From contig NZ_JAHEBV010000022.1 in NCBI RefSeq assembly GCF_024642085.1, positions 1 through 34,449 on the forward strand: a stretch of 34,449 nucleotides of DNA, given 5' to 3'. The DNA is from Novosphingobium sp. (lineage in GTDB: Bacteria > Pseudomonadota > Alphaproteobacteria > Sphingomonadales > Sphingomonadaceae). The notes under the pieces are model-generated. The model was not told the origin of the DNA. It did not search any database and was given only the letters and a program-made list of their open reading frames with translations. Positions 1 through 6,673 of the stretch are shown piece by piece. The position numbers and the translations under genes were made by a program. How positions within the stretch are numbered: the first letter of the stretch is position 1; each line of letters begins with the position of its first letter.

Positions 1-54
1 TCGCGGCTTCACGTTATAGTCGATCACGCGCTTTACGCAGACCAGGGCTTTCAT
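1..54 (-). CDS. etfB: Electron transfer flavoprotein subunit beta, N-terminal fragment
   Basis: Only the first 18 codons are inside the window. They read MKALVCVKRVIDYNVKPR, which matches the conserved start of alphaproteobacterial EtfB (usually MKxLVxVKRVIDYNVKxR). The family forms the FAD- and AMP-containing EtfAB heterodimer, which takes electrons from acyl-CoA dehydrogenases and hands them to ETF-ubiquinone oxidoreductase. A purine-rich stretch (GGGAAAGG on the minus strand) lies about a dozen bases upstream and could be the ribosome site. The gene lies downstream of sucC on the same strand but 207 bases separate them, and a palindrome in that gap suggests its own promoter. The identification rests on a short but very characteristic stretch. 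Confidence 0.85.
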   Translation of the reverse strand, partial: MKALVCVKRVIDYNVKPR

Positions 55-97
55 GTGGTTCAAGCCTTTCCCAGAAAATTGACGCATCAGCGCCTAG

Positions 98-119
98 TTT
101 ACGTTTACGGAAACGTCAA
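98..119 (-). promoter_or_regulatory. Imperfect palindrome upstream of etfB, possible LiuR-type operator
   Basis: The arms ACGTTT (101-106) and AAACGT (111-116) form a perfect 6-base inverted repeat around ACGG, and TT/AA pairs at the outer edges extend it to 18 of 22 symmetric positions. It sits 43 bases upstream of the etfB start, where an operator or promoter element is expected. From memory, similar ACGTTTACG-type palindromes are reported for MerR-family LiuR, which controls branched-chain amino acid catabolism genes including etfBA in some proteobacteria. The symmetry is seen directly; the regulator assignment is inference. Confidence 0.45.
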
Positions 120-261
120 TCGATCGTTAACCGGCCGGTCAACTGTTCTTTCCGCTCTGCCTTTGCCCTGCATTCCTATGTGGTCAAGTGTCGAATCGGG
201 CAGATCGGAGCTTTGAAGCGCGAAGGCCGGTTCCCAACCAATTCGGGTCGGCCGTTCAGCG

Positions 262-1458
262 TCACGCCGCCTTGCGCACCTCAGCGACGATCTTCTTGGC
301 AGCATCGCCCAGATCGGCGGCCGACACGATCGGCAAGCCCGAACCTTCCAGGATCGCCTTGCCCTGTTCGACGTTGGTCCCTTCCAGGCGAACCACCAGC
401 GGCACCGAAAGGTTGACCTCCTTGGCTGCGGCCACGATCCCGTCAGCAATGATGTCGCACTTCATGATCCCGCCGAAAATGTTGACCAGGATGCCTTTTA
501 CCGCCGGATCCTTGAGGATGATCTTGAACGCTGCGGTGACCTTTTCCTTGCTGGCGCCGCCGCCCACATCCAGGAAGTTGGCCGGAAACTCGCCATTCAG
601 TTTGATGATGTCCATGGTTGCCATGGCCAGGCCCGCACCGTTGACCATGCAGCCGATGTTCCCATCAAGCTTGATATAGGCCAGATCATACTTGCTGGCT
701 TCGATTTCGGCCGGGTCTTCCTCGGTCTCGTCGCGCAGCGCCAGCACATCGGGATGGCGGTACAATGCATTGCCGTCAAAGCTCATCTTGGTGTCGAGCA
801 CCAGCAGCTTGCCGTCGCATTCGGCCAAGGGGTTGATCTCGATCATCTCGCAGTCAAGCGCCTGGAAGGCATCGTACAGCTGCTTGCCCAGCACCTGCGC
901 CTGCTTGGCCAGATCACCCTTCAGCTTTAGCCCGAAGGCCAGCGCTCGGCCATGGTGCGGCATGAACCCTTGGGCCGGATCGATGGTGATGGTGGCAATC
1001 TTTTCGGGCGTGTCGTGGGCCACATCCTCGATGCTCATGCCGCCTTCGGTACTGGCGATCATGGCAATCCGCCCGGTCGCCCGGTCGACCAGCATCGACA
1101 GGTAGTATTCCTTGCCGATGTCGACACCGTCGGTGATGTACAGCCGGTTGACCTGCTTACCGGCATCGCCGGTCTGGATGGTCACCAGTGTGTTGCCCAG
1201 CATGTCCTTGGCATGGGCCTCAACCTCGTCCAGGCTTTTGGCCAGGCGCACGCCGCCCTTGGCACCCGCTGGCAGTTCCTTGAACGTGCCCTTGCCGCGG
1301 CCGCCTGCGTGAATCTGCGATTTGACCACGTAGAGCGGGCCGGGGAGCTGCTTGGCGGCGTCGACCGCTTCGGCTACCGTCATCGCGGCAATCCCCTTGG
1401 GAATGGCGATGCCAAACTTTGCCAGCAGTTCCTTGCCTTGGTATTCGTGGATATTCAT
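262..1458 (-). CDS. sucC: Succinate-CoA ligase (ADP-forming) subunit beta
   Basis: 398 residues, close to the usual 386-399 for SucC. The start [17 protein letters not shown] is the family signature. The N-terminal ATP-grasp half contains [16 protein letters not shown] and [20 protein letters not shown]. The nucleotide and Mg2+ site includes EINPLA and the C-terminal CoA-ligase half has the glycine-rich [12 protein letters not shown] and [13 protein letters not shown]. The enzyme makes ATP from succinyl-CoA in the TCA cycle with the SucD alpha subunit. The ATG at 1458 was chosen over a longer frame because homology starts there and AGGAG lies at good spacing just upstream. No sucD follows it here; the next gene on the strand is etfB. 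Confidence 0.97.
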   Translation of the reverse strand: MNIHEYQGKELLAKFGIAIPKGIAAMTVAEAVDAAKQLPGPLYVVKSQIHAGGRGKGTFKELPAGAKGGVRLAKSLDEVEAHAKDMLGNTLVTIQTGDAGKQVNRLYITDGVDIGKEYYLSMLVDRATGRIAMIASTEGGMSIEDVAHDTPEKIATITIDPAQGFMPHHGRALAFGLKLKGDLAKQAQVLGKQLYDAFQALDCEMIEINPLAECDGKLLVLDTKMSFDGNALYRHPDVLALRDETEEDPAEIEASKYDLAYIKLDGNIGCMVNGAGLAMATMDIIKLNGEFPANFLDVGGGASKEKVTAAFKIILKDPAVKGILVNIFGGIMKCDIIADGIVAAAKEVNLSVPLVVRLEGTNVEQGKAILEGSGLPIVSAADLGDAAKKIVAEVRKAA

Positions 1459-1610
1459 CGACAGTCTCCTAAGGGGAGCAAGGCTGCAAAGGCCTTGGCG
1501 CGCCGTGGGCCTAAGCACAGTGCGGCAGGGTTGAAAAGGCCCACAAACAGGGCAAGCGGAAGAAATATGAACGCCAGTTGCGAACCATTATCACAAACGC
1601 CCGAGGCAAG

Positions 1611-2390
1611 GTGATCGATCGCGCTCGCCTTGAAGCAATCGTGCGAGAAGCCGGACGCATCGCCCTGGCGCGCTGGCCAGGCCACGGCCATGCACTGGAA
1701 AGCTGGGAAAAGAAGCCCGGCGATCCCGTTAGTGAGGCCGATATGGCGGTCGACGCGTTTCTTAAGCGCGAACTGGGCGCCCTTTTACCTTCGGCGGGGT
1801 GGTTGTCGGAAGAAACGATTGATGCCCCGCATCGGCTGGAGGGCGGCTTGTTATGGCTGGTCGACCCGGTTGACGGCACCCGGGATTTCATTCGCGGGCG
1901 GCCCGGCTGGGCGGTGTCGGTTGCGCTGATCAATACCGGTCGCCCGCTGATCGGCATGCTCGCTGCGCCGGCGCGGGACGAGTTCTGGCTGGCCGAAGCC
2001 GGTAAAGGTGCCTGGCGCAACGAAGCGCGGCTCATCGCCAGCACGCGCCAGGAGCTGAGCGGAGCGCGCGTACCGGCAGAAGCCCTGCCCAAAATGGAAA
2101 TCGAACTGACCCGCGTCGATCAACCCAACTCGATTGCGCTGCGCATGGCGATGGTCGCCGCAGATGAGGCCGACATGGTCGCCACGCTGCGCTGGGGGTA
2201 TGAGTGGGATATCGGTGCCGCTGCCCTGATCGCGCGCGAGGCGGGAGCAGCGGTTACCGACGTGTTCGGCCAGCCGCTCAATTTCAACAAACGTGATCCG
2301 CGCGCCTTTGGAGTATTGGCCACATCGCCGGGTATTCACGGCGCAGCGGTGGCCTGGCTGGCATCACGCGCGAAAGACCTTGCCGGTTAA
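1611..2390 (+). CDS. Inositol monophosphatase family phosphatase (CysQ/HisN-like)
   Basis: About 259 residues. Metal-binding motifs of the Mg2+-dependent Li+-sensitive phosphatase superfamily are complete: EKKPGDPVSEADMAVD near residue 35, SEET (the metal-ligand Glu) near 75, WLVDPVDGTRDFIRG near 90 and WDIGAAALIAREAGA near 205. Family members remove phosphate from inositol-1-phosphate, from 3'-phosphoadenosine 5'-phosphate or from histidinol phosphate, and the sequence alone does not settle which. The start is uncertain. There is no in-frame ATG near the N terminus; GTG at 1611 gives a usual N terminus and has GAGG close upstream, while a TTG at 1578 would add 11 residues. It converges on the AraC gene and overlaps its end by 4 bases. 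Confidence 0.85.
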   Translation: MIDRARLEAIVREAGRIALARWPGHGHALESWEKKPGDPVSEADMAVDAFLKRELGALLPSAGWLSEETIDAPHRLEGGLLWLVDPVDGTRDFIRGRPGWAVSVALINTGRPLIGMLAAPARDEFWLAEAGKGAWRNEARLIASTRQELSGARVPAEALPKMEIELTRVDQPNSIALRMAMVAADEADMVATLRWGYEWDIGAAALIAREAGAAVTDVFGQPLNFNKRDPRAFGVLATSPGIHGAAVAWLASRAKDLAG

Positions 2391-3154
2391 CGCCGGCCAT
2401 TAAGTTCAAGTTGCGATGCCCGCAGACCAAATGTCTTGCGAAATGTCCGACTGAGATGGGCCGAATCGGCAAAGCCCGCCAAGTGCGCCGCTTCGGTCAG
2501 GGAATGACCCGCAGCATAGCACGCCACTGCTCGTTCCAGGCGTAGCCACAGGACAAAGGCCTTGAACGGCAAGCCGGTTTCTTCGGCGAAGAGGTGGCGG
2601 GCACGGCTGGGAGAAAGGCAGGCAATGCCCGCAGCCGAGGCCAGCTTGACAGCGCCATCCAGATTGGTCCGGACATAGTCAATCATCGCTTTGACCTTGG
2701 CATTCAGGTCGGCGGGACGAGCCTCGCCGCCAAGCGCTGCAAGCAGCGCGTAGCCAATCGTGATGAAATCGCCATCGGGGCTGTCTGCGGCATGGCATGC
2801 CAGCAAATCTGCAATGGCCGGTGCGAAAGGAGCAGGATCCAAATCGGTCATAGGCGATCCATCGGCAAATCGGGCTGAAATAGCCCTCCCAGCCGTGCTT
2901 TCCGGCTCGACGAACAGGAACGCCACTTTGCCGTACGCCGCGAACCCATGCTGATGGTCTGCTGCGACGGCCGAAACCGGTCCCTTGCGGACCCGGGCGT
3001 GATCGCTGAGCAGAAAGGCCCCTTCGAGCGACAACGTTATTTGATGGGCATGGTGTGCGTGCAGCGAAGTGCCCGCTTCCTTGCCATCCGAAACGAGGAC
3101 CCACAGGCTCGCGCCTTCCCAAACCAAAATCCGTCCACGTCCGGCAACACGCAT
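2387..3154 (-). CDS. AraC family transcriptional regulator
   Basis: 255 residues. The N-terminal cupin-like sensor has a histidine cluster LHAHHAHQITLSLEG (residues 31-45) and DHQHGF near 67. The C-terminal AraC/XylS DNA-binding domain has two helix-turn-helix units: VKLASAAGIACLSPSRARHL, then LTEAAHLAGFADSAHLSRTF with the typical FRKTFGLRASQ end. It is transcribed away from the metallothionein gene, with 122 bases between start codons, so it may control that gene and itself. There is no good ribosome site before the ATG at 3154. Translation may be leaderless or begin a few codons later. The histidines are common in AraC cupins, so metal sensing is only a possibility. Confidence 0.9.
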   Translation of the reverse strand: MRVAGRGRILVWEGASLWVLVSDGKEAGTSLHAHHAHQITLSLEGAFLLSDHARVRKGPVSAVAADHQHGFAAYGKVAFLFVEPESTAGRAISARFADGSPMTDLDPAPFAPAIADLLACHAADSPDGDFITIGYALLAALGGEARPADLNAKVKAMIDYVRTNLDGAVKLASAAGIACLSPSRARHLFAEETGLPFKAFVLWLRLERAVACYAAGHSLTEAAHLAGFADSAHLSRTFRKTFGLRASQLELNGRR

Positions 3155-3158
3155 GCAA

Positions 3159-3175
3159 CAATACTATCGCTATTG
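3159..3175. promoter_or_regulatory. Inverted repeat CAATA-N7-TATTG between araC-type gene and metallothionein
   Basis: CAATA (3159-3163) and TATTG (3171-3175) are perfect inverted arms separated by seven bases. The site lies four bases upstream of the AraC-family start codon in the 122-base divergent intergenic region. Its position fits an autoregulatory operator or promoter element. The arms are short, so it could also be chance. Confidence 0.3.
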
Positions 3176-3276
3176 CGCCAAAATGTCTCTGCTTTGCAGA
3201 TTAGCCTCTTCGTTCAAGCCAACTAGCCCGGAAAGGGGGAAAGAACAGACACCGCCAATCAAGGAAGGAAACTCTC

Positions 3277-3420
3277 ATGGCCAACCAATGTAAATGCAAT
3301 CCCTGCCGCTGCCAGCCCACTGGCGAGTGCAAGTCGAAGGCCGCTCAGCAAGCGTGCCGCTGCGGGCCTGAATGCAGCTGCGGTCAAAGCTGCGACTGCG
3401 CTGACAAGGTAGCGGTTTGA
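3277..3420 (+). CDS. Small cysteine-rich metallothionein-like protein
   Basis: 47 residues with 11 cysteines (positions 5, 7, 10, 12, 18, 27, 29, 33, 35, 39, 41) and no aromatic residue or histidine, the composition of a metallothionein. The cysteines fall in two clusters, CxCxxCxC near the N terminus and CxCxxxCxCxxxCxC near the C terminus, joined by a lysine- and glutamine-rich linker. Such proteins bind Zn, Cd or Cu(I) through thiolate clusters in the cytoplasm. A strong ribosome site (AAGGAAGGAA, 3261-3270) precedes the ATG and a strong terminator follows, so it is a single-gene unit. The pattern differs from the histidine-containing SmtA/BmtA type. Metal specificity cannot be read from the sequence. 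Confidence 0.85.
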   Translation: MANQCKCNPCRCQPTGECKSKAAQQACRCGPECSCGQSCDCADKVAV

Positions 3421-3425
3421 ATATT

Positions 3426-3460
3426 AAAAGAGGGCCGGTGTTGCCACCGGCCCTCGTTTT
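3426..3460 (+). terminator. Rho-independent terminator after the metallothionein gene
   Basis: An 11-base perfect stem (3430-3440 with 3445-3455, GAGGGCCGGTG/CACCGGCCCTC) closes a TTGC loop and is followed by GTTTT. AAAA precedes the stem, so it may also work weakly on the other strand for transcripts coming from the right. Confidence 0.9.
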
Positions 3461-3492
3461 CATGCGTTAAGCTGACGCGATCAGGTTCGCGC

Positions 3493-4185
3493 TTACTGCG
3501 CCGCCTTGGCCGCAGCGACATCTTCCTGAGTGATGGGAACGATCTTGATTTCAACCCGGCGATTCATCGGTTCGGCCACGCCGTCACCGGTTTGCACCTT
3601 CAGCTGGGTTTCACCGTATCCGTACCAGCGAATACGAGCGGCCGGCACGCCGCGGCCGATCAGATAGTTGGCCACAGCGCGTGCGCGGTTTTCCGACAGG
3701 ACCTGGTTGGACGAGGTCGAGCCAACCGTGTCGGTATAGCCATAAACGTCGATAAGGCTGTCCGGGTACTGCACCATCGATGCAGCAACCTTGTCCAGCG
3801 TCGTCTGGAACGTGGGCGAAATGGCATAGCTGCCGGTCGCAAATGTCACGCCGTCCGGCAGGTTGACCAGAATGGCCTTGCCGCCGTCGGTTTCGGTCAC
3901 ATCGACGCCCGAACCGGCAGTCTGCTCCTTCAGTTCCTTGATCTGCTGGTCCATCTTGTAGCCGACCACGCCGCCCGCCACGCCGCCAACGCCTGCACCG
4001 ATGATCCGTCCGGTCTTGCCGCCGATCAGGCCGCCCAGAAGCGCACCGGCAACCGCCCCGCCGACGCCGCCGATAGCGGTGCGCGAAACCTTCTTTTCAC
4101 CCGTGTTGGGATCGGTGACACAGGCTGAGGTAAACAGCAGTGCAGAAGCGGCTACGCTCGAGACGAGCAAACGCGATTTGATCAT
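3493..4185 (-). CDS. OmpA family lipoprotein with glycine-zipper segment
   Basis: 230 residues. A lipoprotein signal peptide ends in the lipobox FTSAC, with the acylated Cys at position 22. Residues 37-75 are a glycine-zipper-like segment (repeated GG, GAxxG). Residues from about 100 to 216 form an OmpA C-like peptidoglycan-binding domain with DVYGYTDTVGS, NQVLSENRARAVANYL and NRRVEI, which holds the usual Asp and Arg contacts to diaminopimelate. It should be an outer-membrane lipoprotein that ties the envelope to peptidoglycan (YiaD/Pal-like architecture). The ATG at 4185 is chosen because it begins the signal peptide and has GGAAGG eight bases upstream; the open frame continues to 4344 without homology. 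Confidence 0.93.
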   Translation of the reverse strand: MIKSRLLVSSVAASALLFTSACVTDPNTGEKKVSRTAIGGVGGAVAGALLGGLIGGKTGRIIGAGVGGVAGGVVGYKMDQQIKELKEQTAGSGVDVTETDGGKAILVNLPDGVTFATGSYAISPTFQTTLDKVAASMVQYPDSLIDVYGYTDTVGSTSSNQVLSENRARAVANYLIGRGVPAARIRWYGYGETQLKVQTGDGVAEPMNRRVEIKIVPITQEDVAAAKAAQ

Positions 4186-4216
4186 GATCAGGGCCTTCCC
4201 TTTTTGTACAATTGTG

Positions 4217-4231
4217 CACATTACTAATGTG
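4217..4231. promoter_or_regulatory. Perfect 15-bp palindrome CACATTA-C-TAATGTG upstream of the OmpA lipoprotein
   Basis: CACATTA (4217-4223) and TAATGTG (4225-4231) are perfect inverted arms around one base. The site lies 32-46 bases upstream of the lipoprotein start, inside an AT-rich stretch that also contains ACAATTGT (4209-4216), itself a palindrome. This fits an operator over the promoter of the minus-strand gene. The binding protein is unknown; it does not match the CRP, FNR or LexA consensus sequences. Confidence 0.45.
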
Positions 4232-4337
4232 ATTTGCGAACTTGACCAGTGATGAACGCGCTCGCGTCCAAACACGTGGTTACAGTGGGCTAACGCACAC
4301 CCTTCGCCTTTGTTCCAGTTTCTGCTAGCGCGTCGCG

Positions 4338-5663
4338 GTGACACCTTTTCCCTGGACCGACGTAGTCATCATCGCAGGCCTGATCCTGCTCAACGGCCTG
4401 TTCGCGATGAGCGAACTGGCGATCGTCTCTGCGCGCCCGGCCCGGCTCAAGGTCGCGGCAGAAAAGGGCAGCCGCGGGGCCAGGACCGCGCTCGCGCTGG
4501 CTGGCGATCCGGGCAAGCTCTTGTCGACTGCGCAGATCGGCATAACCCTGATCGGGATCATTGCAGGTGCTTATTCAGGCGCCAGCCTGGGCGGCCCAAT
4601 CGGGCAGAGGCTGCTGGCGCTCGGCGTGCCCGACCGCTGGGCGCCCGAGGCCGGATTTGCCATCGCCATTGCCGTAACCACGTATTTCAGCCTGGTCGTG
4701 GGTGAATTGGTTCCCAAGCAGATCGCCCTGCGCGCGGCAGAATCGCTCGCCACGCTGGCTGCTCCGGCAATGGCCGGCCTAAGCCGGGTTACCGCGCCGC
4801 TGGTCTGGGTGCTGGATCGTTCGTCCTCGCTCTTGTTGCGGCTGACCGGGCTAACCCACGGGGGGGAACATACCCTGACTGCCGATGAATTGCAGATGGT
4901 CTTTGCCGAAGCGACCCGATCGGGCGTGATTGAAGAGGACGAGCGCCAGATCATGACGGGGATCATGCGGCTGGCCGACCGTCCGGTGCGCGAAGTGATG
5001 ACCCCGCGTACCGAGCTCGACACCATCGACCGCAAGGCGAGCGAAGACGATATACGCGCCGCGATCAAGGCCAGCCCACATTCGCTGCTGCCGGTCGCCG
5101 ATGGTTCGCCCGACAATATCGTCGGGGTGGTCAAGGTGAAGGACGTGCTGGCGGTGCTGCTGGCGGGCAAGCGCGTGCAGCTGACGCGGCTGATGAAAAA
5201 GGCCGAGATCGTCCCCGACCAGCTCGACGCGATGGACGCGCTGCGGATGCTGCAGCAATCGGGCGTGTCGATGGCGCTGGTCCACGACGAATACGGCCAT
5301 CTGGAAGGCGTAGTGACTCCGGCGGACCTGCTTTCGGCAATTGTCGGCACCTTTGCCAGTCACCAGGATGAAGGCGATTCGCCGCTGCTGGTAGAGCGCG
5401 ACGACGGCAGCTTGCTGATCGCGGGAGCGCTCCCGGCTGATGCGATGGCTGACCGGCTGGGCATCGATCTGCCTGAAACCCGCGACTATGCCACGGCGGC
5501 CGGATTCGTGCTGTCGGTGATGAAGCGCCTGCCGAACGAGGGCGAGCATTTTGCCGAGCAAGGCTGGCGGTTTGAAATCGTCGACATGGATGGCCGCAAG
5601 ATCGACAAGCTGCTGGTCTGCGAATGCACCCGCGCGCCTACGCCGGTTTCGGGCGATCGTTGA
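4338..5663 (+). CDS. CNNM/CorC (HlyC) family membrane protein with CBS domains
   Basis: 441 residues. The DUF21/CNNM transmembrane domain covers about 1-190, with hydrophobic segments near 8-28, 65-85 and 105-125 and the family signature FSLVVGELVPKQIAL (118-132). Two CBS domains follow (from about MTPRTELDTIDRK at 221 to about 335), then a C-terminal CorC_HlyC domain (about 350-435). Family members are linked to Mg2+/Co2+ homeostasis; the name hemolysin is historical. The start is GTG at 4338, which gives MTPFPWTDVVIIAG directly before the first membrane segment. It is divergent from the OmpA lipoprotein gene with 152 bases between them. The coding sequence contains a run of seven G (4860-4866). 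Confidence 0.93.
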   Translation: MTPFPWTDVVIIAGLILLNGLFAMSELAIVSARPARLKVAAEKGSRGARTALALAGDPGKLLSTAQIGITLIGIIAGAYSGASLGGPIGQRLLALGVPDRWAPEAGFAIAIAVTTYFSLVVGELVPKQIALRAAESLATLAAPAMAGLSRVTAPLVWVLDRSSSLLLRLTGLTHGGEHTLTADELQMVFAEATRSGVIEEDERQIMTGIMRLADRPVREVMTPRTELDTIDRKASEDDIRAAIKASPHSLLPVADGSPDNIVGVVKVKDVLAVLLAGKRVQLTRLMKKAEIVPDQLDAMDALRMLQQSGVSMALVHDEYGHLEGVVTPADLLSAIVGTFASHQDEGDSPLLVERDDGSLLIAGALPADAMADRLGIDLPETRDYATAAGFVLSVMKRLPNEGEHFAEQGWRFEIVDMDGRKIDKLLVCECTRAPTPVSGDR

Positions 5664-5665
5664 TC

Positions 5666-5698
5666 AAAAGAAAAGGGCCCGCAAAAGCGAGCCCTTGT
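5666..5698 (-). terminator. Rho-independent terminator ending the bamF-lspA-ileS operon
   Basis: Read on the minus strand, the stem GGGCTCGC/GCGGGCCC with one T-G wobble closes a TTTT loop (5675-5694), extended by two A-T pairs, and is followed by TTTTCTTTT. It lies about 35 bases past the stop of the last gene of the long minus-strand unit. On the plus strand the T tract is poor, so termination of the CNNM gene here would be weaker. Confidence 0.85.
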
Positions 5699-5732
5699 TC
5701 TGCAGTCCGGTCCCCGGGGGGGGGAAGGCGTC

Positions 5733-6143
5733 TTAGTTTCCGGCGGACACCTGCGCTTCGCGTCCATCGCCCTGCGGCGCTGCGATAATGTCGCGGGTGA
5801 CGCTGCCCTTGTAAACTGTTGCCGTGGCCGGATCGCCCACGGTGGAGCGGATCGACGGCGCCGCGATGCCGGCCTTGCCGTCCACCGACGATTCGACCGA
5901 GCTGCGCGCGGCGGCAGGGCCGAACAACGCTTCCTGCGCCTGCTGGGCCGTGCTGGCATCGACCGGGCGCGGGGCGCCGGGGGCGGGCGGAGTCAGTGCG
6001 AAATCGGGCGGGATCAACAGCGGGGCCTGGCGCTGCACCGCAAACTCGTCCGGGCGTGAGCGGTTGAACAGCCCGCTCGAGCCGCAGGCCGAAAGCAGTA
6101 GCGAAGCGCCAACAAGGCTGGCGATGGCGATCGATTTACGCAT
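5733..6143 (-). CDS. bamF: DUF3035 lipoprotein, BamF-like subunit of the outer-membrane assembly machine
   Basis: 136 residues. A lipoprotein signal peptide ends in LLLSAC. Next comes the conserved motif RSRPDEFAVQRQAPLLIPPD, then a proline- and alanine-rich low-complexity tail. This matches the alphaproteobacterial DUF3035 family described as BamF, a lipoprotein partner of the BAM complex that inserts beta-barrel proteins. The location right after lspA, whose product processes lipoproteins, is the usual one in alphaproteobacteria. ATG at 6143 is preferred: GGAG lies 11 bases upstream. A TTG at 6152 overlaps the lspA stop but would leave no ribosome-site spacing. The functional name rests on the N-terminal motif and gene order. 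Confidence 0.85.
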   Translation of the reverse strand: MRKSIAIASLVGASLLLSACGSSGLFNRSRPDEFAVQRQAPLLIPPDFALTPPAPGAPRPVDASTAQQAQEALFGPAAARSSVESSVDGKAGIAAPSIRSTVGDPATATVYKGSVTRDIIAAPQGDGREAQVSAGN

Positions 6144-6148
6144 GACAG

Positions 6149-6673
6149 TCAATTCTCCGTCGCGGCCACGGCCGCTTGATCAGGGTGCTTTTCGCTCGAA
6201 AGGAAGGAACGGGCAAGAATAATCAGGACGCCGACCGAGATCGCGGCGTCAGCCAGGTTGAAGATGTAGAAATGACGCGCGCCGATGTGAAAATCGGCGA
6301 AATCGATGACGTGCCCAAACAGCGCCCGGTCGCGGATGTTACCCATCGCTCCGCCCAGCACCAGCCCCAGAGGCACGATATCGACCAGCCTGCGTTCGCG
6401 CAGCAGCCACACCAGCACGGCCAGCGCGATCGCCCCGGTCAACGCGACCAGCAGCCAGCGCATCTCCATTGAATCGGCGGTCAGCAGCCCCATCGACACG
6501 CCGAAGTTCGATGTGCGGGTAAGGTTGAAAAACGCGGTGAGCACGATCTGCTTGCCGTCCTCGTCCAGCCCGAGGATGTCGGTGACATAGGCCTTGGTCC
6601 GCAGGTCAAGCACCAGCACCAGCGCGGCAAGCGCGAGGCCGATCAGGCGGTTGCGGAGTGGCGAGGCGCTCAT
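6149..6673 (-). CDS. lspA: Lipoprotein signal peptidase (signal peptidase II)
   Basis: 174 residues with four hydrophobic segments. The aspartyl-protease motifs of family A8 are present: NFGVSMGL, GGAMGNIRDRALFGHVIDF (first catalytic Asp region) and FNLADAAIS (second catalytic Asp). The enzyme cleaves prolipoprotein signal peptides in the inner membrane after lipidation of the Cys; the OmpA and BamF lipoproteins in this window would be substrates. The start ATG at 6673 overlaps the ileS stop by 4 bases (ATGA), which supports translational coupling. The order ileS-lspA is widely conserved. A longer frame to 6718 runs inside ileS and is not used. Confidence 0.96.
   Translation of the reverse strand: MSASPLRNRLIGLALAALVLVLDLRTKAYVTDILGLDEDGKQIVLTAFFNLTRTSNFGVSMGLLTADSMEMRWLLVALTGAIALAVLVWLLRERRLVDIVPLGLVLGGAMGNIRDRALFGHVIDFADFHIGARHFYIFNLADAAISVGVLIILARSFLSSEKHPDQAAVAATEN

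Noticed and set aside
952..1614. A 220-codon open frame on the plus strand opposite sucC
   Set aside because: Antisense shadow of sucC; its last codons include an ATG near 1567 that is out of frame with the phosphatase gene downstream.
5716..5724. A run of nine G, considered as a phase-variable tract
   Set aside because: It lies after the bamF stop and before the terminator, not in a coding region or promoter, so slippage would have no clear effect. A seven-G run at 4860-4866 is in the CNNM gene but is short.
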